Under the pieces are notes generated by a model, which made no database searches, was not told where the DNA came from, and saw only the letters and a list, made by a program, of their open reading frames with translations. Below, piece by piece: positions 43,573 through 52,118 of a stretch of 64,000 bases of DNA (position 1 is the first letter of the stretch; every line of letters starts with the position of its first letter). The translations under genes were made by a program, and so were the position numbers. The DNA is taken from positions 1 through 64,000 of the forward strand of contig DAOMNQ010000003.1 of the NCBI GenBank assembly GCA_035443945.1. Direction: 5' to 3'. The DNA comes from CAADGN01 sp035443945. Its GTDB lineage: Bacteria; Planctomycetota; Phycisphaerae; Phycisphaerales; UBA1924.

Positions 43573-45045
43573 ATGAACCGTCAGTTGAAGATGGCGTTGA
43601 TCGGTCTGGCCTCCTGTCTCATGCCGGCGGCGGCGTCCGCCCAGTTCCTGGGCATGGCGGACGGCCCGATGGAACTGGGGCACGTCGCGGACGAGTTGAT
43701 CATCGGGTTCGATCACGTGCCGACCGAGAAGTCGGTGGCGATGATTTCGGTCCTGGCCGAGGTGGTGGGGTGGAAGGAGACTCGGCATCCGCAGTGGTCG
43801 AAGCACGACCCCGCGCAGCCGCACCCGCTGTCGAGGGTGCGCGTCGCGAAACTCGCCGAAGGGGTTGATGTCGCCGAGCTCGCGCAGCGCGTCTCGCAGT
43901 TGCCCGGCGTGCGCTACGCCGAGCCGAACGGGCACACGGTGCTGGCGCTTGTTCCCAACGACCCGCGCTACAACGAGCAGTACGGCCCGAAGATCGCCAA
44001 GTTCGAGGGCGCATGGGACATCACCATGGGCACCCGCGACGTCGTGATCGCCGTCGCCGACACCGGCATCTCCTGGACGCACGAGGATCTCCAGGGCGTC
44101 TACTGGGCCAACGCCGGCGATCCGTGCTGCAACGGCATCGACGACGACGGGAACGGCTTCATCGACGACTACCGCGGCTGGGACTTCATGAGCAACGACA
44201 ACAACCCGCAGGACGGGAACAGCCACGGCACGCACGTCGCGGGCACGATCGCCGCGGGTCTTCACAACGGGAAGGGCGTGGCGGGCATGGCGAACGTGAC
44301 CATCATGCCGCTGCAGGTCTTCAACTCGGGGGGCGGCGGCACGTGGGAGGCGATCGCGTACGCCATCTATTACGCGGTCGACAACGGCGCCCACGCCCTG
44401 AACTACTCCGGCGGCGGCGGCGGCGGTGCGCAGATCCTCGCGGACGCGTGCGTGTACGCGCACCAGAACGGGATGCCGGTCATCGCGGCCGCCGGCAACT
44501 GGGGCAGCCAGTCGCCCTTCTACCCGGCCGCGTACCCCGAGGCGATCGCGATCAGCGCCACCAATGCCAGCGATAACCGGCCGAGTTGGTCCAACTTCGG
44601 CAACTGGATCGACGTCGCCGCGCCGGGCGAGGACATCATCTCGTGCAACTACGCCAACAACTCCGGCTACATCTACATGTCCGGAACGTCGATGGCAACG
44701 CCGCACGTCAGCGGCCTGGTCGCGCTCATGTACTCGCGCAACCCCAACCTTACCGACGTGGAAGTCCGCCAACTGCTCCGCGACAACGCCGACGACCTCG
44801 GCACGCCGGGCTTCGACATCCACTACGGCTGGGGTCGCATCAACGCCGCCAGGACCGTGCAGAACACGCCCAGCCCCTGCTACGCAGACTGCAACGGCGA
44901 CACGATCGTCAACTCGCAGGACGTGCTCTGCTACCTGAACCTCTACACGTCGAATGATCCGCAGGCCGACTGCAACGGCGACACGATCATCAACACGCTC
45001 GACGTGCTCTGCTTCCTGAACCTCTACAACGCCGGCTGCAACTGA
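43573..45045 (+). CDS. secreted subtilisin-family (S8) serine protease with dockerin-like repeats
   Basis: Exported protease of 490 residues. The ATG at 43573 follows AAGGAG; the signal peptide MNRQLKMALIGLASCLMPAA is cleaved near ASAQ. A propeptide (about 35-120, ELIIGFDHVP to VRYAEPNG) precedes the catalytic domain with Asp163 (IAVADTGISW), His218 (GNSHGTHVAG), oxyanion Asn309 (AAAGNWG) and Ser373 (MSGTSMATPH). A C-G-I-D-D-D-G-N-G insertion near 187-195 resembles a calcium loop. The tail carries two dockerin-like repeats at about 437-460 and 464-490 (ADCNGDTIVNSQDVLCYLNL and a near copy), a Phycisphaerales trait. All catalytic residues are intact. Confidence 0.94.
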   Translation: MNRQLKMALIGLASCLMPAAASAQFLGMADGPMELGHVADELIIGFDHVPTEKSVAMISVLAEVVGWKETRHPQWSKHDPAQPHPLSRVRVAKLAEGVDVAELAQRVSQLPGVRYAEPNGHTVLALVPNDPRYNEQYGPKIAKFEGAWDITMGTRDVVIAVADTGISWTHEDLQGVYWANAGDPCCNGIDDDGNGFIDDYRGWDFMSNDNNPQDGNSHGTHVAGTIAAGLHNGKGVAGMANVTIMPLQVFNSGGGGTWEAIAYAIYYAVDNGAHALNYSGGGGGGAQILADACVYAHQNGMPVIAAAGNWGSQSPFYPAAYPEAIAISATNASDNRPSWSNFGNWIDVAAPGEDIISCNYANNSGYIYMSGTSMATPHVSGLVALMYSRNPNLTDVEVRQLLRDNADDLGTPGFDIHYGWGRINAARTVQNTPSPCYADCNGDTIVNSQDVLCYLNLYTSNDPQADCNGDTIINTLDVLCFLNLYNAGCN

Positions 45046-45073
45046 TCGCACCGCAACACCATCGTCCGAACAC

Positions 45074-45098
45074 CCCCGCGCTCGTGGCGGGGTTTTTT
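45074..45098 (+). terminator. rho-independent terminator after the subtilisin gene
   Basis: CCCCGC pairs with GCGGGG across a seven-base loop and is followed by six T. It lies about 30 bases after the stop at 45045 and before the convergent GH31 gene. Confidence 0.8.
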
Positions 45099-45125
45099 CG
45101 TGGGTTCTCGGGCGGTTGGTCGGGA

Positions 45126-47381
45126 TCAGCAGCGGGGCTGGTCGATGAGGACCGGGATCAGGTCTCCACCCACGCCGACACTGCGCTTGACCGTGCCGTC
45201 GTCGAAGAGGATGAGAATCTCGGCGGCGCGGAGCGGGCGGGGACGCGAGCCTTCGGCTCCCCGGATGCCGACGATCACGCGCGGCCCGTCGCGCTCGGCA
45301 GAGTACGTCGTCAGCAGGTAGTCACCGTCGCGGTATCCGAACCCGTCGCCCGCGTCCTCGTAGAGCGTGCCTTCCGCGTGCCCGTGCCGGTCGAGCGAGA
45401 TGACCAGCGTGATCGGGTCCAGGGGCTTCTCGCCGCTGAACTGGCGCACGGGGCCGAGCGGCACGATCGCTCCCTCGCGCACGAAAAGTTCAGGCAGGTC
45501 GTGGTGCGAGGCGTGGGCAGGCTCGAACGCTCGCCAGCGGCCGTGCGGCATCGGGTCGCGGCAGCCGTTCTCCGGGTCGCGCGACGCCCGCACCAGCACG
45601 TCGCGCCCGAGCAGGAACGAGTCCTCGGCCGATCGCAGCGACGGGTCGGTCGGGTCGGCGAAGAAGAGCGGCCGCATCACCGGCAGGCCCGTCTCCGCGG
45701 CCTCGCGGAAAACGGTGTAGAGATACGGCAGCAGCCGGTAGCGCCGTTCGAGGGCGAGCCGGCAGACCCGCTCGCACTCCTCGCCGAACGACCACGGCTC
45801 ATGGCGCTGCGTGCCCTTGTCGGAGTGGGCGCGGCTGAAGGGGAGGAGCGACCCGATGCCCATCCACCGCTGGAAGAGACGCGCATCCGAGTTCTCGGAG
45901 AAGCCGCCGATGTCGCACCCGGCGAAGGGCTGCCCCGAGAGGCCGAGGTTGAGGATCATCGGGATCGTCCAGCCGAGGTGGTCCCAGGAACTGGTGCTGT
46001 CGCCGGTCCACATGGCGGCGTAGCGCTGGCCACCGACGAAGTTCGAGCGCGTCAGCACGAAGGGACGCCGCTCGGGGCGGGCGCGGAGCATGCCCTTCTT
46101 CGTGGACCGGATCATCAGCATCCCGTAGACGTTGTGGTAGCGTGCGTGCGTGCCCGGCCCGCCCATCTCCGCGTCGGCGCGGTGAACGCAATCGACCGGC
46201 ATGGTGCGTCCCGGCCCGTCGAAGATGGCCGGCTCGTTCATGTCGTTCCACAGGCCGTCCATGCCGACGGTGGTGGCGAATGTGTCGATGAGGTCGGCCC
46301 ACCAATGGCGGGTCGCGCTGCGTGTGTAATCCGGGAACGCGCACGCACCGGGCCAGACGGTGCCGCGGTATTCTCGTCCCTCGGCGTCGCGCACGAAGTG
46401 GTCACGCTCCACGCCGTCGGCATAGGTCGGGTCGGCCGGATCGGCGACGATGCCCGGGTCGAGGATGAACACCGACCGGAACCCCCGCTCCGCGAGCCGC
46501 TGCACCATGCCGGCCGGGTCGGGGAATCGCTCCTTGTCGAAGGTGAAGTCCCGGAATCGGTCCATGTAGTCGATGTCGAACCAGATTGCATCGCACGGGA
46601 TGCGCCGGCGGCGGAACTCGGCCGCTACTTCGAGCGCCTCCTCCTCGGTCATGTACGAATACCGGCATTGGTGATAGCCGAGCGACCACAGCGGCGGCAG
46701 GTCCATCTTCCCGGTGAGCGCTGCCAGTTCGCGCAGCACACCCTCCGGCCCGGGCGCATCGATCACATACACCGCGGGCGCGTACCCGTCCGCCTCGAAC
46801 AGAATGCCCTCGGCCAGGTCGATGCCGACGCGGTGGGTGGTGTCCACAAGAACGCCGAACGCGGTGCCGTCCTGCCGCACACCGAGCACCCAGGGGTGGG
46901 ACTGGTAGAGCGAGCGCGTGGTGGAGTCGTAGTTGTAGGCGTCGGTGTTCCAGGCGATGGTGTGGCGGCCGTTGCGCAGCAGCGGGCCGGCGACTTCGCC
47001 CGTGCCGTACAGGCTCCACGAGTGGTCCGACTCGATGCGGATGAGGTGGCGGTCCTCGAAGCGGGCGAAGCAGGGGCGGGGCGAGAACGCTTCCGCGACA
47101 GAGCCGCGTGCCTCGGCCGGGGCGGCGAGCGCGAACGAAGGCGGGATCGAGTCGGGCGCGTCAGGGGCACGGAAGCGCGCGGTGCGCTCCCCAACCATCA
47201 CCGGCTGGGCGTCGTGGCTCCACGCGAGCGTGGGCAGTTCTTCGAGCGAGCGTTTCGGCGACAACGACAGAATCCCTTCACGGCGCCGAGGCAGGGGCGT
47301 CCGACCCCCGGGGCTGCCGGCCGCGCTCCCCGCGACCGGTTCAGTTCTATCGACCAGCGCCGGCCCCCGGGTTGCCGGCAC
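45126..47381 (-). CDS. GH31 family alpha-glucosidase
   Basis: Retaining alpha-glucosidase of about 751 residues. An N-terminal mutarotase-like beta domain (RIESDHSWSLYGTGEVAG, NTDAYNYDSTTRSLYQSHPW) leads to the catalytic barrel: PPLWSLGYHQCRYSY, IWFDIDYMD, the nucleophile Asp380 in GLWNDMNEPAIF and the acid/base Asp461 in MWTGDSTSSWDHL, then a C-terminal beta domain with LYEDAGDGFGY. No signal peptide is apparent, so it is probably cytosolic. The start is uncertain: the GTG at 47381 is used, an ATG at 47198 would be shorter, and the full open frame to 47681 would overlap the divergent transporter gene. It is convergent with the subtilisin. Confidence 0.9.
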   Translation of the reverse strand: MPATRGPALVDRTEPVAGSAAGSPGGRTPLPRRREGILSLSPKRSLEELPTLAWSHDAQPVMVGERTARFRAPDAPDSIPPSFALAAPAEARGSVAEAFSPRPCFARFEDRHLIRIESDHSWSLYGTGEVAGPLLRNGRHTIAWNTDAYNYDSTTRSLYQSHPWVLGVRQDGTAFGVLVDTTHRVGIDLAEGILFEADGYAPAVYVIDAPGPEGVLRELAALTGKMDLPPLWSLGYHQCRYSYMTEEEALEVAAEFRRRRIPCDAIWFDIDYMDRFRDFTFDKERFPDPAGMVQRLAERGFRSVFILDPGIVADPADPTYADGVERDHFVRDAEGREYRGTVWPGACAFPDYTRSATRHWWADLIDTFATTVGMDGLWNDMNEPAIFDGPGRTMPVDCVHRADAEMGGPGTHARYHNVYGMLMIRSTKKGMLRARPERRPFVLTRSNFVGGQRYAAMWTGDSTSSWDHLGWTIPMILNLGLSGQPFAGCDIGGFSENSDARLFQRWMGIGSLLPFSRAHSDKGTQRHEPWSFGEECERVCRLALERRYRLLPYLYTVFREAAETGLPVMRPLFFADPTDPSLRSAEDSFLLGRDVLVRASRDPENGCRDPMPHGRWRAFEPAHASHHDLPELFVREGAIVPLGPVRQFSGEKPLDPITLVISLDRHGHAEGTLYEDAGDGFGYRDGDYLLTTYSAERDGPRVIVGIRGAEGSRPRPLRAAEILILFDDGTVKRSVGVGGDLIPVLIDQPRC

Positions 47382-47485
47382 GGACGGGCAGTGTAGCCGA
47401 GGGGCTGCGCGGTTACCGAGCGGGCGGGCAATATCGTTCGTTGTTTGTTCGTACTCGGAACGCAGGCCGTACGTGAGCGGCGATC

Positions 47486-47525
47486 TTGATCGCTCGGGAG
47501 CCTGGGCTACAGTAGCCGTGGCTAC
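47486..47525 (+). promoter_or_regulatory. promoter with overlapping dyad, metal importer operon
   Basis: TTGATC (47486-47491) and TACAGT (47508-47513) are 16 bases apart. The -10 hexamer lies inside the perfect interrupted palindrome GGCTAC-A-GTAGCC (47505-47517), and a third GGCTAC half-site follows at 47520-47525. A dyad over the -10 is where a repressor would bind. Neither a canonical DtxR box nor a Zur box is recognisable. Confidence 0.5.
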
Positions 47526-47565
47526 ATTTGCGCCGTCCCTTCCGGGGGCGGCCGAGGAGGCGCCG

Positions 47566-48516
47566 ATGCATCGCCTGTTCGTGCTTGTGGCGGTCGTGGT
47601 CGCGGGGGTTTCGGCGGCGCTCGCCGGGGAGCCGCTGCGCGTGGTCGCGACGACAGGGATGGTCGCGGACCTTGTGCGCAACGTGGCGGGGGAACGCGCG
47701 GAGGTGACGGGGCTGATGGGGTCGGGCGTCGATCCGCACCTTTACAAGGCGACGCGCACGGACACCGCCGCCCTCATGCGGGCCGACCTTGTCTTCTACA
47801 ACGGGCTGATGCTGGAAGGCAAGATGTCCGACGCGCTCATCCGCGCTGCCACCGCCGGCCGCAAGGTCTACGCCGTCACCGAGTTGCTCGACGAGTCCGA
47901 CCTGCTCGAGCCGGAGGAGTTCGAAGGTCAGTACGACCCGCACGTGTGGATGGACCCGTCGGCGTGGTCGCGCGCCTTTGTCGTCGTGCGCGACAAACTC
48001 ACCGAGGCCGACCCCGCCGGCGCGGAGCACTATCGCTCCAACGCCGAGCGATACGCCGAGACCCTGCGTGAACTGGACGAGTACGCGCAGCGCGTCCTCT
48101 CCAGCGTGCCCGAGGAACGCCGCGTGCTCGTCACGGCGCACGACGCCTTCAACTACTTCGGCCGTCGCTACGGCTTCGAGGTCGTCGGCATCCAGGGGAT
48201 CAGCACCGAGTCCGAGGCGGGGGTGCGCGACATCGAGCGCATCGTCGGCCTGATCGTGTCGCGCCGCATCCCCGCCGTCTTCGTCGAGTCGACCGTCTCC
48301 GACCGCAACGTGCGAGCGCTCATCGACGGCGCTCGCTCGCGCGGCTGGACGGTCGCGATCGGCGGCCGCCTCTTCTCCGACGCCATGGGCACGCCCGGAA
48401 CGTATGAGGGCACGTACCTCGGCATGATCGACCACAACGTCACCACGATCGCACGAGCGCTCGGCGGCGATGCGCCCGAGCGAGGCATGAGCGGCCGGCT
48501 CGCGGTGGGGGAGTAA
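47566..48516 (+). CDS. Mn/Zn-type ABC transporter substrate-binding protein
   Basis: Periplasmic cluster A-I solute-binding protein of 316 residues. The ATG at 47566 follows GAGGAGG. The signal peptide is MHRLFVLVAVVVAGVSAALA. Metal ligands expected of the TroA group are present: His58 (GVDPHLYKAT), His126 (QYDPHVWMD), His192 (VTAHDAFNYFG) and Asp272 (LFSDAMG). The His-rich loop found in many zinc-specific ZnuA proteins is absent, which favours manganese or a broader divalent specificity; this is an inference. First gene of a four-gene operon, separated by three bases from the ATPase gene. Confidence 0.93.
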   Translation: MHRLFVLVAVVVAGVSAALAGEPLRVVATTGMVADLVRNVAGERAEVTGLMGSGVDPHLYKATRTDTAALMRADLVFYNGLMLEGKMSDALIRAATAGRKVYAVTELLDESDLLEPEEFEGQYDPHVWMDPSAWSRAFVVVRDKLTEADPAGAEHYRSNAERYAETLRELDEYAQRVLSSVPEERRVLVTAHDAFNYFGRRYGFEVVGIQGISTESEAGVRDIERIVGLIVSRRIPAVFVESTVSDRNVRALIDGARSRGWTVAIGGRLFSDAMGTPGTYEGTYLGMIDHNVTTIARALGGDAPERGMSGRLAVGE

Positions 48517-48519
48517 CCC

Positions 48520-49347
48520 GTGTCCCCGCTCCATGCCCCGAGAGTCCGGGCCGACTCGCTCGCCTCGCTCCCCGAGCACAGCGCGGACAGCCCGCTCGCC
48601 GTCCACGCGATGACCGTCGCCTACCACAGGCGCCCGGTGCTGTGGGACGTGGACTTCGACGCGCGGCCCCGCTCGCTCGTCGCCGTGGTCGGGCCCAACG
48701 GAGCGGGCAAGAGCACGCTCATCCGCGCGTGCCTCGGGCTTGTCCCCCTCGCCGCGGGGCGCGTCGAGTACTGGGGGCGTTCGTACCGGCAGCAGCGTCG
48801 GCGCGTCGGCTACGTGCCGCAGCGTGAGACGGTGGACTGGGACTTCCCCGTCTCCGCGCTCGACGTGGCCTGCATGGGTCGCTACGGGATGATCGGCTGG
48901 TGCCGCCCGGTGACGCGCCCGCACCGCGAGGCCGCGCTCGCCGCGCTCGATCGCGTCGGCATGGCGGACTACGCGAACAGGCAGATCAGCCAACTCTCGG
49001 GCGGGCAGCAGCAGCGGGTGTTCCTCGCCCGTGCGCTGGCGCAGGACGCCGAACTCTATTTCATGGACGAGCCGTTCGCGGGCGTGGACGCCGCCACGGA
49101 GCGGGCGATTGTCGAGGTGCTGAGGGAGTTGAAGTCGCGCGGCCGCACGGTCATCTGCGTCCACCACGACCTCCAGACCGTGGAAGAGTACTTCGACGAC
49201 GTGCTGCTGCTGAACATGCGCGTTGTCGCGTGCGGCCCGGTCGCCGAGGCATTCACCGCCGAGAACCTGCGGCGCACCTACGGCGGGCGGCTCACGCTGC
49301 TGGACGAGGCGAGCGAGGCCGTGGCCCGCGCCGCGCGAGGTGAGTGA
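48520..49347 (+). CDS. Mn/Zn-type ABC transporter ATP-binding protein
   Basis: Cytoplasmic ATPase of the importer, 275 residues, GTG start. Walker A is VVGPNGAGKSTLIRA, the Q-loop region YVPQRETVDWDFPVSALDV is typical of metal importers, the signature is ISQLSGGQQQRVFLARALAQ, Walker B ELYFMDEPFAGVD, and the switch His lies in VICVHHDLQ. The first 25 residues are a variable leader; an internal start is possible. Tightly spaced within the operon. Confidence 0.93.
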   Translation: MSPLHAPRVRADSLASLPEHSADSPLAVHAMTVAYHRRPVLWDVDFDARPRSLVAVVGPNGAGKSTLIRACLGLVPLAAGRVEYWGRSYRQQRRRVGYVPQRETVDWDFPVSALDVACMGRYGMIGWCRPVTRPHREAALAALDRVGMADYANRQISQLSGGQQQRVFLARALAQDAELYFMDEPFAGVDAATERAIVEVLRELKSRGRTVICVHHDLQTVEEYFDDVLLLNMRVVACGPVAEAFTAENLRRTYGGRLTLLDEASEAVARAARGE

Positions 49348-49350
49348 GCC

Positions 49351-50694
49351 GTGTCCGTCGCGCCCTCAACCGTCGAAGGCTGGCCAATGCAGGGTGTCAC
49401 GTTCGACGAACTCTGGCGCACGCTCACACTCCAGGCCGGGCACAACGCCGCGATCGTCGTGCTCGGGGCCACACTGCTCGGCGTCGCGGGCGGTGTGGTG
49501 GGGTCGTTCATCGTGCTGCGCAAGAGGGCGCTGCTGGGCGATGCGCTGAGCCACGCGGCACTCCCGGGCATCGCCGGCGCGTTCATCGCCGCGACCCTGC
49601 TGGGCGTGCAGGGTCGCAGCCTCGGCGTGCTGCTGCCCGGCGCGGCCGTCGGGTGCGTGGCGGGCGTACTGGCAGTGCAGGCGATCGTCCGCTGGACGCG
49701 CCTGCGCGACGACGCCGCGATCGCCGCCGTCCTCAGCGTCTTCTTCGGCGCGGGCGTTGTGCTTCTCAGCGTCATCCAGTCCATGCCCACGGGCGACCAG
49801 GGCGGGCTGGCCTCGTTCATCTACGGCCAGACCGCGGCGATGAACGCACGGGACGCCATGCTCATCGGCGTCGCTGCCCTCGGGTCGATCGCGGCCGCCG
49901 CCCTGCTCTTCAAGGAGTTCCGCCTCGCCTGCTTCGACCGCGAGTTCGCGGCCGTGCAGGGCTGGCCGGTGGGCGCGATCGATCTCGCCATGACCGCACT
50001 GCTCGTCGTCGTCACCGTGATCGGCCTGCAGGCGGTCGGGCTGCTCCTCATCGTGGCATTGCTCATCGTTCCGGCGGCGGCCGCACGGTTCTGGACCGAG
50101 CGCCTCCGCGTCATGGTCCCGCTCTCCGGCGCGCTCGGCGGCCTGAGCGCATACGCCGGATCGTGCATCTCTGCACTCCTCACCAACGCACCGGCCGGGG
50201 CGATCATCGTACTTACCGCAGGCGCGATCTTCGCCGCCGGGATGCTCTTCGCGCCGTCGCGCGGCGTGGTGGCGGCTGTGCTCCGCCTGGCGTCGCTGCG
50301 GGTGCGGATCGCGGTCGATCACGCGCTCCGGGCCGCGCACGAGCGGGCCGAGGGAACCGGGACGCCGCCACCCGGCAGGGGGATCGCGCTCGCCCTGCGA
50401 GTGGGGGGGCTTGCCCGCATCGCGGACGACCGGGTCGAGTTGACGCCCCGGGGCGAGGAGCGGGCACGTCGCGTCGTGCGCGCCCACCGGCTGTGGGAGC
50501 AATACCTCATCGAGTACGCGGACGCCGCGCCGTCGCACGTGGATGTCTCGGCGGACGAGGTCGAACACGCGCTGCCCCCCGCCCTGATCGCGGAACTCGA
50601 AGACGCGCTGCGCCGGCGCTGGCTTCGGGTGACAAAAGGCGCGCCGGCCAGCCCGCACACGCTCGGCGGGGAGCACCAGGGGGGCGCGACGTGA
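49351..50694 (+). CDS. metal ABC transporter permease with C-terminal DtxR/MntR-like domain
   Basis: Protein of 447 residues from a GTG start. Residues about 25-310 are an ABC-3 family permease with roughly eight helices (for example VVLGATLLGVAGGVVGSFIV, AIDLAMTALLVVVTVIGLQA, LLLIVALLIVPAAAARFW) and the cytoplasmic EFRLACFDREFA coupling segment. The remaining 130 residues are not permease-like. VELTPRGEERARRVVRAHRL followed by WEQYLIEYAD and SADEVEHAL matches the metal-binding/dimerisation domain of DtxR/MntR repressors, with His379 and Glu405-His406 at the places where those proteins bind metal. The preceding winged helix is only partly recognisable. The second permease carries a fuller version. 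Confidence 0.9.
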   Translation: MSVAPSTVEGWPMQGVTFDELWRTLTLQAGHNAAIVVLGATLLGVAGGVVGSFIVLRKRALLGDALSHAALPGIAGAFIAATLLGVQGRSLGVLLPGAAVGCVAGVLAVQAIVRWTRLRDDAAIAAVLSVFFGAGVVLLSVIQSMPTGDQGGLASFIYGQTAAMNARDAMLIGVAALGSIAAAALLFKEFRLACFDREFAAVQGWPVGAIDLAMTALLVVVTVIGLQAVGLLLIVALLIVPAAAARFWTERLRVMVPLSGALGGLSAYAGSCISALLTNAPAGAIIVLTAGAIFAAGMLFAPSRGVVAAVLRLASLRVRIAVDHALRAAHERAEGTGTPPPGRGIALALRVGGLARIADDRVELTPRGEERARRVVRAHRLWEQYLIEYADAAPSHVDVSADEVEHALPPALIAELEDALRRRWLRVTKGAPASPHTLGGEHQGGAT

Positions 50695-52034
50695 CCCCGT
50701 CCGTTCACGAGTTCCTCTCGCTCGACCTGCCGCCGATGCTCGCCGGCACACTCGCGGCCCTGTGCTGCGGCCTGCTGGGCAACTTCCTTGTGCTGCGCCG
50801 CCTCAGCCTTATGGGAGACGCCGTCGCCCACTCCGTGCTGCCGGGCATCGTCGTTGCCTTCCTCGTCGCCGGGACGCGTGCATCGCTGCCGATGTTCATC
50901 GGCGCGGCAGCCAGCGGCCTCGTCGCCGCCGCGCTCATCGAAGTTGTGCGGCGCTACGGCCGGGTCGAGACCGGCGCGGCCATGGGCGTGGTCTTCACCG
51001 TTCTGTTCGCGCTCGGGGTGCTGCTGATCGAGCGGGCCGCGGCGCGCCACGTTGATCTCGATGCCGACTGCGTCCTGCACGGCCAGCTGGAGACACTGTT
51101 CTGGTTCCCGCCCGAGGGATCGACCGAGTTCTGGCGTCTGAGCACGCTCGCGGCGCTGCCCAGGCAGGTATGGGCTCTCGTGCTGGCCACGTGCGTCACC
51201 ATCGTCTTTGTCGCCGCGTTCTTCAAGGAACTGCGCCTCGCGGCGTTCGATCCGGCGCTGGCGTCGTCGCTCGGAGTCGGCGCGGGCCTCATGCACTACG
51301 CCCTGATGGCGATGGTGGCGGCGGCGGCCGTCGCGTCGTTTGAGGCCGTCGGGTCGATCCTCGTCATAGCGATGTTTGTCTGCCCGGCGGCGACGGCGCG
51401 CCTGCTCACCGACAGGTTACTGCCGCAGATCATCGTGAGCGCTGTCGCGGCGGTTCTCTCCGGTGTCGGGGGGTACGTACTCGCGTCCTTCGGCCCGGAG
51501 TGGATCGGCATGTCCAATGCCGTAAACGCCGCGGGCATGATGACCGTCGTTTCCGGGTTGCTTCTCGTTGCGGCGGCCTTGTTCGGGCCTCGGCATGGCC
51601 TGCTGGCGCGTTGGCGCCGGCAGGCGAGGCTCGCACGCTCGATTGCGCACGAGGACATGCTCGGCCTCCTCTACCGTGCCGAGGAGTTGCGCGGTCCCGG
51701 GACCGCGGTCGCGCCGGCGGACATCCGGCGTGCCATCGACGCGGGGGGGGCGACTCGCCGCGCCCTTCGCGCCGCGCGCCGCGCCGGAGAGATCGTGCAT
51801 GCGCCGGAGGGTGTCCGCCTCGCCGACGCCGGGCGGACCCGCGCCCGCTCGCTCGTCCGCAGCCACCGGCTCTGGGAGACCTACCTCGTCAACGTCATGG
51901 GCCTGCGACCCGACCACGTCCACGCGACGGCCATGGACCTCGAGCACATGACCGATGCCGCGATGGCGACCCGCCTCGCCGAACGCAGCGGCGAGGGCCA
52001 CGACCCGCACGATCGCCCCATCCCGCCCGTCTGA
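50691..52034 (+). CDS. metal ABC transporter permease fused to a DtxR/MntR-like regulator
   Basis: Protein of 447 residues. Its GTG overlaps the previous stop (GTGA), so translation is coupled. Residues about 10-290 form an ABC-3 permease (LAALCCGLLGNFLVLRRLSL, ALMAMVAAAAVASFEAVGSI, FKELRLAAFDPALASSLGV). The tail from about 315 looks like a winged helix (HEDMLGLLYRAEELRG, APADIRRAI, a GEIVHAPEGVRLADAGRTRA wing) followed by the metalloregulator domain RSLVRSHRLWETYLVNVMGL with His392 and MDLEH (Met415, Glu418, His419). Permease-regulator fusion is evident from the sequence; whether the domain binds DNA or only senses metal is unknown. Confidence 0.9.
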   Translation: MTPSVHEFLSLDLPPMLAGTLAALCCGLLGNFLVLRRLSLMGDAVAHSVLPGIVVAFLVAGTRASLPMFIGAAASGLVAAALIEVVRRYGRVETGAAMGVVFTVLFALGVLLIERAAARHVDLDADCVLHGQLETLFWFPPEGSTEFWRLSTLAALPRQVWALVLATCVTIVFVAAFFKELRLAAFDPALASSLGVGAGLMHYALMAMVAAAAVASFEAVGSILVIAMFVCPAATARLLTDRLLPQIIVSAVAAVLSGVGGYVLASFGPEWIGMSNAVNAAGMMTVVSGLLLVAAALFGPRHGLLARWRRQARLARSIAHEDMLGLLYRAEELRGPGTAVAPADIRRAIDAGGATRRALRAARRAGEIVHAPEGVRLADAGRTRARSLVRSHRLWETYLVNVMGLRPDHVHATAMDLEHMTDAAMATRLAERSGEGHDPHDRPIPPV

Positions 52035-52052
52035 CCGCCCGCGCACGGAAAA

Positions 52053-52090
52053 GGGCCGCCGCGGCGTTCGATCGAACGGCGCGGCGGCCC
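52053..52090. terminator. bidirectional terminator between convergent genes
   Basis: An 18-bp stem with one mismatch, GGGCCGCCGCGGCGTTCG at 52053-52070 and its partner at 52073-52090, closes on a two-base loop. Leftwards it is followed by TTTT, serving the gene that ends at 52119; rightwards by CGTTGT, so it is weaker for the importer operon. Confidence 0.8.
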
Positions 52091-52118
52091 CGTTGTGGCT
52101 TCGGCTCGGACGGCCCGG

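Noticed and set aside
47486..47525. Canonical DtxR/MntR or Zur box
   Set aside because: The dyad is GC-rich GGCTAC/GTAGCC and does not match the AT-rich consensus of those regulators; it is reported only as an unassigned operator candidate.
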